The notes beneath the pieces were generated by a model. The model ran no database searches. It saw only the letters and a program-made list of their open reading frames with translations, and was not told the origin of the DNA. Shown here one piece after another: positions 11,101 through 19,599 of a DNA stretch of 62,778 nt. A program made the translations under genes and the position numbers. Numbering within the stretch: the stretch's first letter is position 1; every line of letters starts with the position of its first letter. The DNA is from Diphasiastrum complanatum (Eukaryota; Streptophyta; Lycopodiopsida; Lycopodiales; Lycopodiaceae): positions 1-62,778 of the forward strand of contig MU833007.1 in the NCBI GenBank assembly GCA_029204225.1. The letters run 5' to 3'.

Positions 11101-11957
11101 ATGTCACAACTCGGAATCTCAATGCTGAGTTAGATGCAGCTGCTTTAGATGTACTTGAGGTAGGAGGTTGAGGGTCTACGTTTGAAACTCAGTGTTAAAT
11201 GTTTCTATCTTAGTTGATGGGTACTGTCATTATCCCCATGATGGAGAGAATTAACAAAACACTATTTTCTGGATTTGGGACCGAAAATATGACTACTTAT
11301 TGATTTTTGAAGGAGGCCAGTTTGAGAAGTGATTCAAGAGTAACGCGATCCAAAACTGCTGCCAAGATAGGACCTGATAGAAGATCAAAAGAATCTAAGG
11401 AACTGCCATCAGGACCAGCATTATTGGAGGGTAATTCACAAAGGAAGGTAAGTATCTATACCTTGCTAGTCTCAAACAACAATGAATAAGCCAGTTTGAG
11501 TTTATTAAGTGCAAGCTCCAACCTGGATTCAAGGTGCCTTTTCCTATTCCTTAGTGACCAAGGAGGAAAAAACTTGTTAACAAATATAGGTTAGAGATGC
11601 GATGATCGAGAGGTAGCAACAGTTATTTCAATTCAACTTATTACCAGAACTTTGTTAGTTTCTTGTCGAGAATATTGTGATGTTTCTAGGAACTACTGTT
11701 CCAAATAAAAACTTACATTTCTGCGAAATTCTGTGCAGGGAAAGAGAGCATCTTCAGTTCCTGTACAGAAAGTAGAAAGCTCTAGCAAATTGAAAAAAGC
11801 TCGTGCTTCAAAAGATGGACAAAGTCAAGGCATACAATCTAAAATGAAATTGCTTCCCAACCCTCTTCCAAATGAACACTTATGTCCTGTCAAAACTTTC
11901 TTTTCCTCTGCATTTAGTATACCAAAGGTGAAATCACAAAACACTCATTTGGAATGA
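602..11957 (+). CDS. Multi-exon gene for a long coiled-coil protein, family not recognised
   Basis: Exons are modelled at 602-907, 2094-2231, 5898-6130, 6367-6440, 6588-7436, 10344-10577, 11067-11159, 11313-11447 and 11739-11957, giving about 760 residues. The first about 100 residues look globular. The middle, mainly 6588-7436 and 10344-10577, is Lys/Glu/Gln-rich with heptad-like leucines typical of a long coiled coil. The tail is basic and Ser/Lys-rich (RVTRSKTAAK, KLKKARASK) and ends at TGA 11955-11957. From 5898 on, all splice phases agree. The junction 2231 to 5898 does not agree in phase, so an exon is missing or the 5898 acceptor is wrong. The start at 602 is chosen because an upstream in-frame ATG (458) lies next to a repeat. 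Layout recalls structural chromosome, meiotic or cytoskeletal proteins, but no family motif was recognised. Not a retroelement protein as far as can be seen. Confidence 0.6.
902..1720 (+). repeat. Tandem duplication of about 400 bp in intron 1, including the exon-1 donor
   Basis: The segment starting at TGGAGGTCAGT (about 902) recurs, diverged, starting at TGGAGGTCCGT (about 1307). Matching landmarks occur in the same order in both copies, for example AATGACACAG at 1057 and 1421, and CACAGCTGCTTGCAT at about 1151 and 1515. The second copy is about 40 bp shorter between landmarks. Confidence 0.75.
2094..2231 (+). CDS. Coiled-coil gene, exon 2
   Basis: The 46 codons read LKSKKQLIVERKEV onward and end KDLCE before the donor gtattt. 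The acceptor is taken at gcgcag to keep phase 0 with exon 1. An upstream ag at 2072-2073 is the alternative, but it shifts the frame into a stop. The Lys/Glu-rich start fits the coiled coil that follows. Confidence 0.5.
2434..2470. repeat. Short direct repeat flanking the copia remnant, left copy
   Basis: AGAACATAACACAGGAAAGG-like text here recurs at about 5628-5664. The two lie outside the two ends of the minus-strand copia remnant, so they may be scraps of its two LTRs. Confidence 0.35.
2730..5600 (-). mobile_element. Degenerate Ty1/copia retrotransposon remnant
   Basis: Read on the minus strand from high to low coordinates, frames with stops show copia parts in order. First comes a gag end (about 5560-5340, VTQRLLQEEERR). 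Then a broken zinc knuckle (about 5160-5110, CYYSSNTGHITAECPKK), protease to pre-integrase text (about 5000-4650, KILVSVSKMRDMGMYL) and a GAG-pre-integrase-like piece (4560-4315). Next is an integrase piece (3688-3389, KTPNQALQDTTPETLW). Last is a C-terminal RNase H scrap (about 2830-2730, RMFVDI...NPLHHMSLNELMGV). Most of the reverse transcriptase is missing between about 3300 and 2830. The element lies in the intron between exons 2 and 3 of the coiled-coil gene, in opposite orientation. It cannot be functional. Confidence 0.75.
5628..5664. repeat. Short direct repeat flanking the copia remnant, right copy
   Basis: Partner of 2434-2470 in the same orientation. It is a possible remnant of the 5' LTR of the minus-strand copia element. 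Confidence 0.35.
5898..6130 (+). CDS. Coiled-coil gene, exon 3
   Basis: Open frame encoding QSRFCLEYVPSFGSSSP and later QARRAQASKEAYQAQEIAEL, ending CTAG before the donor gttcgt in phase 1. The acceptor is either tag at 5895-5897 or cag ending at 5912. Both need an incoming phase of 2, which exon 2 does not supply. An AAG acceptor at 5902-5904 would join exon 2 in frame, but it is a poor site. Confidence 0.55.
6367..6440 (+). CDS. Coiled-coil gene, exon 4
   Basis: Short 74-nt exon between gtccag and the donor gtaatc. It restores phase 0 and encodes EKALDDIEDLQANFGILQLQ with heptad spacing. Confidence 0.65.
6588..7436 (+). CDS. Coiled-coil gene, exon 5 (main coiled coil)
   Basis: The 283 codons lie between tatgcag and the donor gtatta, both in phase 0. 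The composition is dominated by Lys, Glu, Gln and Leu, with runs such as HEVELKGHEVEIKEEKQK. That run is a short internal repeat of HEVE[LI]K. This is the largest uninterrupted coding exon of the gene and the best evidence that the locus is a real gene. Confidence 0.75.
8078..8515 (-). other. Antisense open frame with a coiled-coil core, possibly a gag-like remnant
   Basis: A 145-codon minus-strand frame starts MASHYQNFTILYEGMP and has a Pro/Thr/Ala-rich front. It then shows a helical stretch (KAMIDAQQKTIQQLLSHIQ) and runs into Arg-Glu repeats encoded by the CT tract. It may be the N-terminal gag of a lost retroelement, because the downstream gypsy remnant shares the intron on the other strand. 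It may equally be a chance frame. No gag motif was confirmed. Confidence 0.25.
8085..8131 (+). repeat. Poly-C and (CT)n microsatellite
   Basis: A run of about 11 C is followed by TTTT and about 18 CT units, inside the intron between exons 5 and 6. Confidence 0.9.
8960..9483 (+). mobile_element. Ty3/gypsy 3' pol remnant with chromodomain
   Basis: Frames with shifts and stops read as the end of a gypsy pol. About 8985-9110 gives FLHDMQEML...DRHYAGLKRSPRDFQVG, the integrase C-terminal region. About 9190-9240 gives LPEGSQVHPVFHVSHL. 9292-9483 gives a chromodomain (KILDTRTKRL...EHLVRWKGC...DSWEQE). The rest of gag-pol is absent. It lies in the intron between exons 5 and 6 of the coiled-coil gene, same strand. 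Confidence 0.8.
9499..9511 (+). other. Polypurine tract of the gypsy remnant
   Basis: A purine run (AAGGGGGGAAGAA) sits directly before a TGTCATGCC start, as expected between pol and the 3' LTR. Confidence 0.6.
9512..10000 (+). mobile_element. 3' LTR of the gypsy remnant (right end approximate)
   Basis: Starts TGTCATGCCCATGAC right after the polypurine tract. A TATA-like GTATAAGTATACC lies near 9777-9790. The right boundary was not fixed, and no 5' LTR partner was found in the intron. Confidence 0.55.
10344..10577 (+). CDS. Coiled-coil gene, exon 6
   Basis: The 78 codons lie between catgttgcag and the donor gtaagt, phase 0 on both sides. It contains DIRRQFEEAVNLLNVKGEEL with regular heptads, continuing the coiled coil. 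Confidence 0.7.
11067..11159 (+). CDS. Coiled-coil gene, exon 7
   Basis: The 31 codons lie between atgcag and the donor gtagga, phase 0, encoding KSDKLSRNTRKDVTTRNLNA and a short acidic end. Too short to carry a domain. Confidence 0.6.
11313..11447 (+). CDS. Coiled-coil gene, exon 8
   Basis: The 45 codons lie between tttttgaag and the donor gtaagt, phase 0. It is basic and Ser/Lys-rich (DSRVTRSKTAAKIGPDRRSK), like a DNA- or chromatin-contacting tail. Confidence 0.65.
11739..11957 (+). CDS. Coiled-coil gene, last exon
   Basis: Begins after ctgtgcag in phase 0 with GKRASSVPVQKVESSSKLKK and ends at TGA 11955-11957 after KTFFSSAFSIPKVKSQNTHLE. AAG followed by gtgaaa at about 11928 could be another donor, which would give a different C-terminus. 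Confidence 0.6.
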   Translation, partial: GKRASSVPVQKVESSSKLKKARASKDGQSQGIQSKMKLLPNPLPNEHLCPVKTFFSSAFSIPKVKSQNTHLE

Positions 11958-12179
11958 AGTACTAAGAAGCTAGTAGCCTAGTTAACCATTATAGCTTCTA
12001 AATGACGTAAACTCAAGTCAGTAGCTCTGAAATTCACGCCTGTATACAACCTATCAGAAGGATTTACAATTACAAAAATTTGAAGCTTTTGTGTTAAAAG
12101 TTCACATTCAATCAGCTTTGTTTCAAGAAATATTTTCCAAATAAATTAAAGATTGAACTCTAAATGCTCCCATAGACCA

Positions 12180-12376
12180 ACGGTAAGTTCGTGTTAGATG
12201 TTACCTGTCAATTCTTCACCATTGGAAATGTACTTTATGTTCCTAAGATTAAGAAAAATCTCATTTCGGTCTCTACAATCATGAATCAAGGATTGATTGT
12301 AGAATTTAAAGAAGACAAATGTCTTATAAAAGACCCAAAGAGATCAATACTAATTGTCGCTTCGGGAACATTGTGA
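12180..12376 (+). mobile_element. Ty1/copia fragment (end of protease, before integrase)
   Basis: The translation FTIGNVLYVPKIKKNLISVS followed by GLIVEFKEDKCLIKD is the conserved copia stretch between protease and the pre-integrase domain. No other parts of the element are seen nearby. Confidence 0.75.
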
Positions 12377-12399
12377 GGAGGTTTGTTTTTGTTGGATAT

Positions 12400-13030
12400 T
12401 TATGAACCTAAAGCTTTGACATCCTTTGGTCTTCTTGCTACTAATTCACATGCATTGGAGTCCCGAAGGACATGTATGCGAAGGATGTATATATCATCAC
12501 ATAACAAATGTGGTTAAATTGTGACACAACAACATAATTAAATAAGAAACATCAGAGTGCAATCCACATATTAAGAAACATTAAGACTTAATGCACGACT
12601 CTATTCTTTTTACGAAAATCATACATAGATATAGAACTTTCGTGATGGATGTTGTATCAGATTCTTAGCTGCATGCTGGTGGTTGGATGTGGTAAGCAAG
12701 CAGACCACCTAATGACATCACAAAAAATAGCTCTCTTATGTGGTTTGCAAATCTTAAGGCTAGCTGTTCTAACAAACCAACTACTTTGAGTTTTTCCACT
12801 TTATTCACTTGGCAATGTTCATAGTTTTGAATCTAGGCCTCCACATGCTTCTTTTTTGGCCAATACAAATTCCTTTTAACAAGGTCAAGTGTACTCTGAA
12901 TGGTAAGGTTCTAGGATTGTGATGACATTCAGGATTTGGGCCGTTATATCGTTTTTGTTTGGCACACAAGCTTTTTCATTATGAAAAAGCAAGCCATTCC
13001 TAATAAAACATTCCCGTTGTATTTATCTAA
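12400..13030. other. Intergenic stretch, nothing recognised
   Basis: AT-rich sequence with no coding or structured signal that could be supported. Confidence 0.3.
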
Positions 13031-13035
13031 GGAAG

Positions 13036-13212
13036 CAACCCCTGCGTCCGGACGCGGACATGCCAGGGTTGCGTCCGGGTCCCCGGACGCGTCCGCTTTT
13101 TTTTTTGTTATTTTTAGCAAAAAAAAAAAAAAATTGGACGCGTCCGTCCGGGGGTCGGACGCGTCCGGGTCTGGAGGCCGGACGTGGACGCAGAATGTCC
13201 GGCCCGGACCCT
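13036..13212. repeat. CpG-rich palindromic island
   Basis: GC-rich sequence in an AT-rich setting, built of variants of GGACGCGTCC and CCGGACGC on both strands. A T9/A13 stem-like pair (near 13097-13133) sits in the centre. The blocks can fold back on one another. No coding sense is apparent. Confidence 0.7.
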
Positions 13213-14174
13213 CATGTCTGGTATTTATCTATCTTTTTGGAGTCTGCCATCCCAAGGTCTTCAATAGATATCAAGACTTTTCTTGCCATATACGATTAAA
13301 AACATGTTGGTTTGACATAGATCCCAAAGGAACAGATACAAATTGAATTGAATCTTAGAAATTGACAAAAAAGTGATAAGCTTCTTGGAATTCTCTCCAA
13401 TTAGTTAGGGCGTTGGTCTTACCCTTCCTGCCCCTATGTATATGCCTTTGTGCATAGAAACATGATCACAATAGTGATTTGTGTCCCATCGAGTAAACCA
13501 CGTATTGAAAAATGAGAAGTCCATCGGTCCACAGCCACACCAAACCATGTTTGGGTGCTTATTCTTCTTGTCCCTTCATTTTTCTTTTTGGATAAACATT
13601 GGGTGCATCAAAGGTTGCCTGGACTGGTTCACTGCCCATAGCTCCTGCTCTGTCTGTTCACACTTAGCTTCCATGTCAACAATTTGTTGTTGAAACAAAT
13701 TATTCGCTTGCACCATGTTGTTGGGCCTAAGGAACGAGGAAGGTGATGTTTAAGTTAACTTTGTTGTGGGCTCCATGACTATGGTGGCAATTTAGTGAAA
13801 AATTCTAGAAAAAATGATAGAATTTCAAGCAGAAATGGCTTCAAAATTTCCAACTAGCTACAATAGGCTTAACAAAATTTTGTAAAATTTTCAATTTAGA
13901 AAGCTAGAATAGAGAGGGGCCTAAGAGGCTCTTTCCAGGATATTGGGTCCAGGGAGCTGTTCTCGGGATCGTGACTGTTTTTTGGTGACTGAGCTTTGTT
14001 CTCAGAGTGTTAGAAGCTGTGTTTGTTTCGATCCTGGTGTCTGGTGCTGATTCTACGCAGTTCTTGGGGACATGGACTGTTTGGAACTAAGCTTTGAGTG
14101 TTATGTGCTGATTTCTTTTAATCCTTGGTGCTTTCTTTTGATCTGGCCTGGGCTCTACAACTTTGTGCTCTCTT

Positions 14175-14300
14175 CTTGGGTTCTGAAAACTGTGTTTTCT
14201 ACAATCCATCCTATACGCTCATCCTGCTCAGTTGACACTTTTGTGATGTGGGATGTATTTTTCAATACATTCTTTCAATTGAATCTGTTTTTTCTTTCAG
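14175..14300 (+). repeat. Direct repeat, left copy, flanking a gypsy fragment
   Basis: Matches 14716-14838. Shared landmarks are TTGGGTTCTGA, ACTGTGTTTT, TTTTTCAA(T/C)ACA and TCTTTCAA(T/C)TGA. It ends immediately before the gypsy coding fragment. Confidence 0.7.
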
Positions 14301-14710
14301 GCCTTGGTGCATTTAGAACTGCTTACAAGAGAAGTACAAATCAAACACCCTTTCAACTTGTTTATGGTCAAGGTGTTGTCATGCCGATTGAATTTTTAAT
14401 ACCATCTTTATGCATAGCAGCAACAGAGCGGTTAAATGATGACAAGTCTTTACAACTGCGTCATGAAGCTTTGCACAAATTATGTGAAACAAGATTGATG
14501 GCACTTCATGCGTTAGTAGCAAAGAAAGCTCGCCGTAAGGCATGGCACGATCATCGATTACACAAAAAGGATCTGAAAGCAAGAGATCTAGCACTGATGT
14601 ACAAAACCAAGCTGATCAAGGGAAAATTGAAGTTTACTGGTGAAGGCTCATATAGAATAAAGGAACTCCTGAACTATGGAGCAGTGATTCTTGAACACTT
14701 GGACTATGCG
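14301..14710 (+). mobile_element. Ty3/gypsy integrase C-terminal fragment (no chromodomain)
   Basis: Open translation GAFRTAYKRSTNQTPFQLVYGQ, then MPIEF, and about 80 residues later KAWHDHRLHKKDLKARDLAL and GKLKFTGEGSYRIKELLNYGAVILEHLD. This is the typical end of a gypsy integrase core and its C-terminal domain, of the non-chromodomain plant type. It is bounded by direct repeats on both sides. Confidence 0.75.
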
Positions 14711-14715
14711 TTCCT

Positions 14716-14838
14716 TTTGGGTTCTGAGCACTGTGTTTTTAAACACTCCCTCCTGTTTTCTCACGCTGCTCTGTTGACCCTTCTATGGTTTGTGTTTTTC
14801 AACACACTCTTTCAACTGAGCCTGCCTTTCCTTGCCAG
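14716..14838 (+). repeat. Direct repeat, right copy
   Basis: Diverged copy of 14175-14300 in the same orientation, starting where the gypsy fragment stops. Confidence 0.7.
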
Positions 14839-17243
14839 TTCATTCCTACTTATGGCCTTTATTTCTCATGAACTTGGTAAGGAAGCACCTCTTCTCTCTT
14901 CCTTCAGGTCTCCTTGCTTTGCCCTCAGTCTTTACGAGGTGGAAGCCACTCCTGCTTTTATCAGTGCACCGAATAATCTCCCTATTAACCCGAGAGGACT
15001 TCTTCCTCTTCCGACCTTTGTACTTCCCTCTCGTAGCTACATAGAAGCACTCAAGCTCTCTCCTTGCTCATAGGCTCCTCCTCTAGACAAACCTTGAGGC
15101 CCTCAACACTTCCTAATGGCACTCTTTTTCCTGACCCTGCTTTCGTTAAAGATTTTATCAACCAGTCCATTGCCCCTCATTTCAGATTCATTATTGACTT
15201 TAAATCTTTGGGTGGGAACTGCTTCCTTCTTCATTTCAGTTATAAAATGGATGTTCTTGAGCTATTTTTCTTCTCTCCCTTCAGGTTCAAAAACTTAATT
15301 GTTTTTTTTTTCTTCCTGTTCATGTGTCACTCTCTCTCTTTCCTGCTAGGTCAAGTTCCTCCTTTTTTACTTGCTTTCATGTTTAGGAGGGTTTTTAGAC
15401 ATTGTGATGGACATTGATTCTCAATTCTATCCGCAGGTTAATACTTGTGTCCTTTGGAAACTGGTAGATGAACTTCCTTCTTTTCTTAACATCTTCGATG
15501 GTGAATCTTATTTCAGTTAGCCCGTTCACTTTGTTACTTTGCCCCCCCTTTTGTAAATCCTGCCTTAGCCTTTCTCGTTGCTCTTGTTTAGGAGTTTTCT
15601 GCTCTCCCTCTACTACTGATTTTCAGGTGGTTGTTAATAAGAAGAAGTCAGCTCGGATGTCTTCTATAGCCCTATCAAAACATCCATTGGTTACGGTCTT
15701 CCACTTCTAGGAAGATCACGAACCATTGCCTTTTGTCGGATTCGGAGAGCCCTTCCATTTTACAACTACAGAGGTTTGGACTATACCCAGCTAATAGCTC
15801 AAACTCTTCTCTCTTGTCAAAATCTACTACATGCAATAGGAGGCTACACTCAGAGATACTTGATAAGCCTGAAAGCGATATGTTAGGGTAGAGAATCTCG
15901 TATATGAAAGAAGGATTGGAACCTTTTAAAAAAGTAATAAATGGTGCAATTCCCTGCTTACTATCTGAAGATGAGACAACAAAAAGCGAATATGATCTAG
16001 ACAACCGAGATTTGGCTAGAAGACAAGACAAAAGTCAAGCTATCCACTCACCTAGAGATTCGACCCTTTTCACAAATGATAAGGATACAGAAGTACCTTA
16101 CATTCAGAATCCAGAGGTAGAAATTCCTTGTCAGAGACAACTGAGGCAAATGATGTTTGTCTTTTGAAAGGAGGTGATAATGATCTTTTAAACAATACTG
16201 TTGATCAATGTAAAATTGTGGAAATTGAGCTGAGTACAATAGTGCAAATAACAGAGGAGACAACAAAGATTCAGGTTTTACACCACTCAACAAGTACCAA
16301 ACTTTACAATGGATGATATTGTAGGCAAGCAGTTTTTGAAACACCTGTTGGGTCAAGAAACTTTGCTTTACCTGTATGATGGACCCTGATATCCATAATG
16401 CATATGTAACAGGCCAGAATGTAATGCAAACTGTAGATGTGGGACAAACAATACAAGAAGCACCTGATGGGATAGCGATTTTCAAGCGAATTCATTGCTC
16501 ATATTTTGCGGACCCTGTCCTTCCAGCCCTTGTTTCAGATCACAATGAAATGATTATTGTAGATGCAAGACTCGCAGTGACAGATAGAGCTGTTGGGCCA
16601 GCGAAAAACCAGCGATCGCATTGCCCTACTGATGTGTCGGAACTTGCTGGAGGCTGTATTTGCAACAATCCAGAACGAAATGGGGTCTCCTGCCGTAGGT
16701 GGGATATCTCTAGAGCATCAGTTTAATCTAAAGGCCAACCAGACCCCCGTAGGACAGAATAACATCCTCATTGAAATGAATGAGCCTAGCATGGAAGCAA
16801 CTGCCGTTCTCTGAGCTCGCAAGCAATTGACCCATTCCAGAAAATATACCTCTTTGAAGCTTTCGAAGATATCATTGACTACTCGCGTTCCTTCATCCGC
16901 CTACAAGGGAAACTTGCCAGATCCTCTTCCTCTTTTCTTGAGTCCTCCCTCAAGCAAACTTTCTCCTCGATCTTCTGACCTTCGTGCAGACGAATTCCTT
17001 GCAGCATCCAACCAACTCAAAATTCTCGATTATTTCAAAGCTGTGATTTTGCGAGAGAACGCACTTGAATTGGCTTACAGAAGCTGACCTCCCTTCCGCC
17101 TTCTTCTTCAGATAACTTAAATCCTTGCAAAGAAGAGAAGACTCTTGTGGGCTGCTGATTGTAAATGGTGCTTCCTTGCCTTCTTATGAGTCCATTTGCA
17201 ACACTTTCCGCCATCACTTTTTGGTTTTTTATAATCCTATTAT

Positions 17244-17360
17244 GTCTCCTAACCCCCCCTTACAAGCAGGACTTATTATTCCTTCTAATACTCTTTTCCC
17301 TCATGTCTCTTAACCCCCCTTCCAAGCAGGACTTGTCCTTTTACTACTCTTTCCCCTCCC
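17244..17360 (+). repeat. Tandem duplication inside the LINE (unit about 59 bp)
   Basis: The blocks ATGTCTCCTAACCCCCCCTT...AAGCAGGACTT and ATGTCTCTTAACCCCCCTTC...AAGCAGGACTT lie side by side. Confidence 0.65.
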
Positions 17361-18551
17361 CTCTCTCGTCAGATGAATCTGTGTCTCTATCTGATTCTCT
17401 TTCCTGCACTTAAATCTCTCAACAGAGATAAAACTCTAGCCATGATGGTGTCACCCCGGATTTTTTTCTTGGGAATTGGTCAGCCCTTCTGTCCTTTTTG
17501 CCACTAACTTCGTGTTTTATTCATGCTCATTCGTTTCCTCCTCTCAGGGTTTCATCAAAATTATCCCTAAAACTGAGTCACCCTCCATGCTTTTTGATTA
17601 GAGGCCTCTTACCATGTTAAATGCCTCTTACAAAATTTTGGCAAAAGCTATTGCTGGAGGGTTGCCCCCTTCCTTCCTTCCCGTCTCCCCAAGAGCCGGT
17701 CTGGTTTTATTAGAGGCAGGTTTTCTTTTTCGATAATATTTTGCCATTGACTTATTGCTTTGGTTCAACTACTCGGCCTTGATTACTACGATTGATTTCA
17801 ACAAAGCTTTTGACCGTATTAGTTGGAGTTACCTCCTTAATTGTTGCTCCGCTTTTGATTTTCCAGATTACCTGATCAAACTTATTCGTGCTCTTTTTTC
17901 CTCTTCTATTGTTTTTCAAGGAGTCATCCCCTCTTCCTTTCCTATTTATTGCTGCATCAGTCAAGGTTGCCCTCTCTCCCCCTACCTCTTTGTAATTGCT
18001 ATGGAATCGTTGATACATCATCTCCAAAAACTTAATGCCCTGTACATTTTACCTAGTGTGCCTCTTGGCCCTGAGTTCTTTGTTGATGATCTGGCTTGCA
18101 TTATAGAACTTCACCAACCCTTTGCCTTGCTTCTTCTCCTTGAGTTATCCCACTTTTGTAATTTATTTGAACCTTTTGATCAACTACTAGTCCCACGATG
18201 CTTGGTGCTAGGAATTAGGGTTTAACATTCTCCCACATGGTACTATTTTCAGATACCTTGGCTTTCCTCTAGGGGCTTCTCTTTCCAATAGAGACCGTTT
18301 TAATTGGATAAGTGGGAGAATTAGATCCAAAATTCTGGCCTAGAACCCTTTTGACCTTACTTTTTCTACGAGGCTAATCGTTCTCAAACACATTATTTCC
18401 TCTAACTTCATGCACTTTCTTTTTATACAGTTTCTCCCTCCCTCCCTAATTATTGCCAAGTTTTTCAGAATGTTTCCATGGAACAATGGCATGAGTTTTT
18501 TGAATTAGGAGATTTGTATCCAAAAAACTAGGTGGGGTGGGAGTACTCGAC

Positions 18552-18554
<3 letters not shown>

Positions 18555-18646
<92 letters not shown>
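18555..18646 (+). repeat. (CT)46 microsatellite
   Basis: An uninterrupted CT run of about 92 bases inside the LINE remnant. Confidence 0.95.
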
Positions 18647-18648
<2 letters not shown>

Positions 18649-19599
18649 CACCCCTTTATAGACACATCAGAGTCCTCCTTTCCATGAGAGAGTTGACCTT
18701 TTGGAATGGCGGTAATTCCGTCTCCCCTCTTGAATCCCTCTAATTCTTGAACGCTATAACTATAAATTCCAAGCCTATTGCCCTGATTGAAAGAAGGCCC
18801 TACCTTGGCCTTACTCGAAAAGATTTTGTCACCTGGGATGATATGACGAACTTTATCTACTCTCTCAACTTCTCCCGTTTTAAGATAGAACTTGGTCTAT
18901 TTGCTCGTGAATCCAGATTTATGTCCTTTGCCTTCACACATGGAGACCTTGGACACTTCTCTACCTCCCTCTCTATTGATTGTGATAATAAATGGCTCTT
19001 TAAGGCCTTGGATAAGTACTCTACATCCAAAGAGCCCCTCTTTGCCTTCTCCTGGTTCATTTCTAAGTGGAACCTTCTTGATCCCCCTAGTATGTGGAAG
19101 TCCAGATTTTGTTGTATTCATAAAATCGGACCGACCAAGTACAAAGTCTTCTCTCTCAAAATTCTTCAACTCTTTCTATGTTCGTGCAAATTATAGGGGT
19201 AGTGTATCACATGTCTACTTTAAGTGCAAAACTCTAGATAAGGACGTAATTCATTATTTTCATTGTCATAGCCCACTTTGGCGATTAGTGACTGACCTAT
19301 TCATTGCACACTTTCATGTTAGATTCAGATGGTTTAGCCACCATGATCTATTGCTGAATGATATTATTTTTGAAGATGAAGCTATTAATGATTTTTGGCA
19401 ATGTATTATAGTTATTAATCTGGGGGAATATTTGGTTAGATAGAAATGGTAGGGATTTGGGAATGGTGATTACATCATCTCCTCACTTATTTTCAAGAAG
19501 GCAGAGAAACTTTTTCATTTGTAAATCATTGGTTCTTTTATTTGTACTTTGTATAAAGTCATTATGTGCTTAAATTTCTCGAGAGAAAAAAAGAGTTTG

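Larger units (their letters stand above)
14840..19560 (+). mobile_element. Degenerate LINE (non-LTR) retrotransposon
   Basis: The clear part is the reverse transcriptase at about 17600-18100. LISPQ-like and YKILAKAIA-like text is followed by TIDFNKAFDRISWSYLL, then CISQGCPLSPYLFVIAMESL and FVDDLACII (catalytic VDD). A zinc-binding tail follows at about 19220-19290 (C...H...C: CKTLDKDVIHYFHCHSPLW) and a WLDRN-like ending near 19440. Upstream pieces at 16827-17087 and 17125-17210 (VNGASLPSYESICNTFRHHF) resemble the linker before the reverse transcriptase. The part before 16.8 kb is assigned only by pyrimidine-rich style and a weak ORF1-like stretch at 15130-15270. Many frameshifts and stops; not functional. 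Confidence 0.7.

Noticed and set aside
16128-16740. Open frames around 16.1-16.7 kb as a cellular gene
   Set aside because: Short frames with stops and no domain, between LINE-like segments. More likely part of the decayed element.
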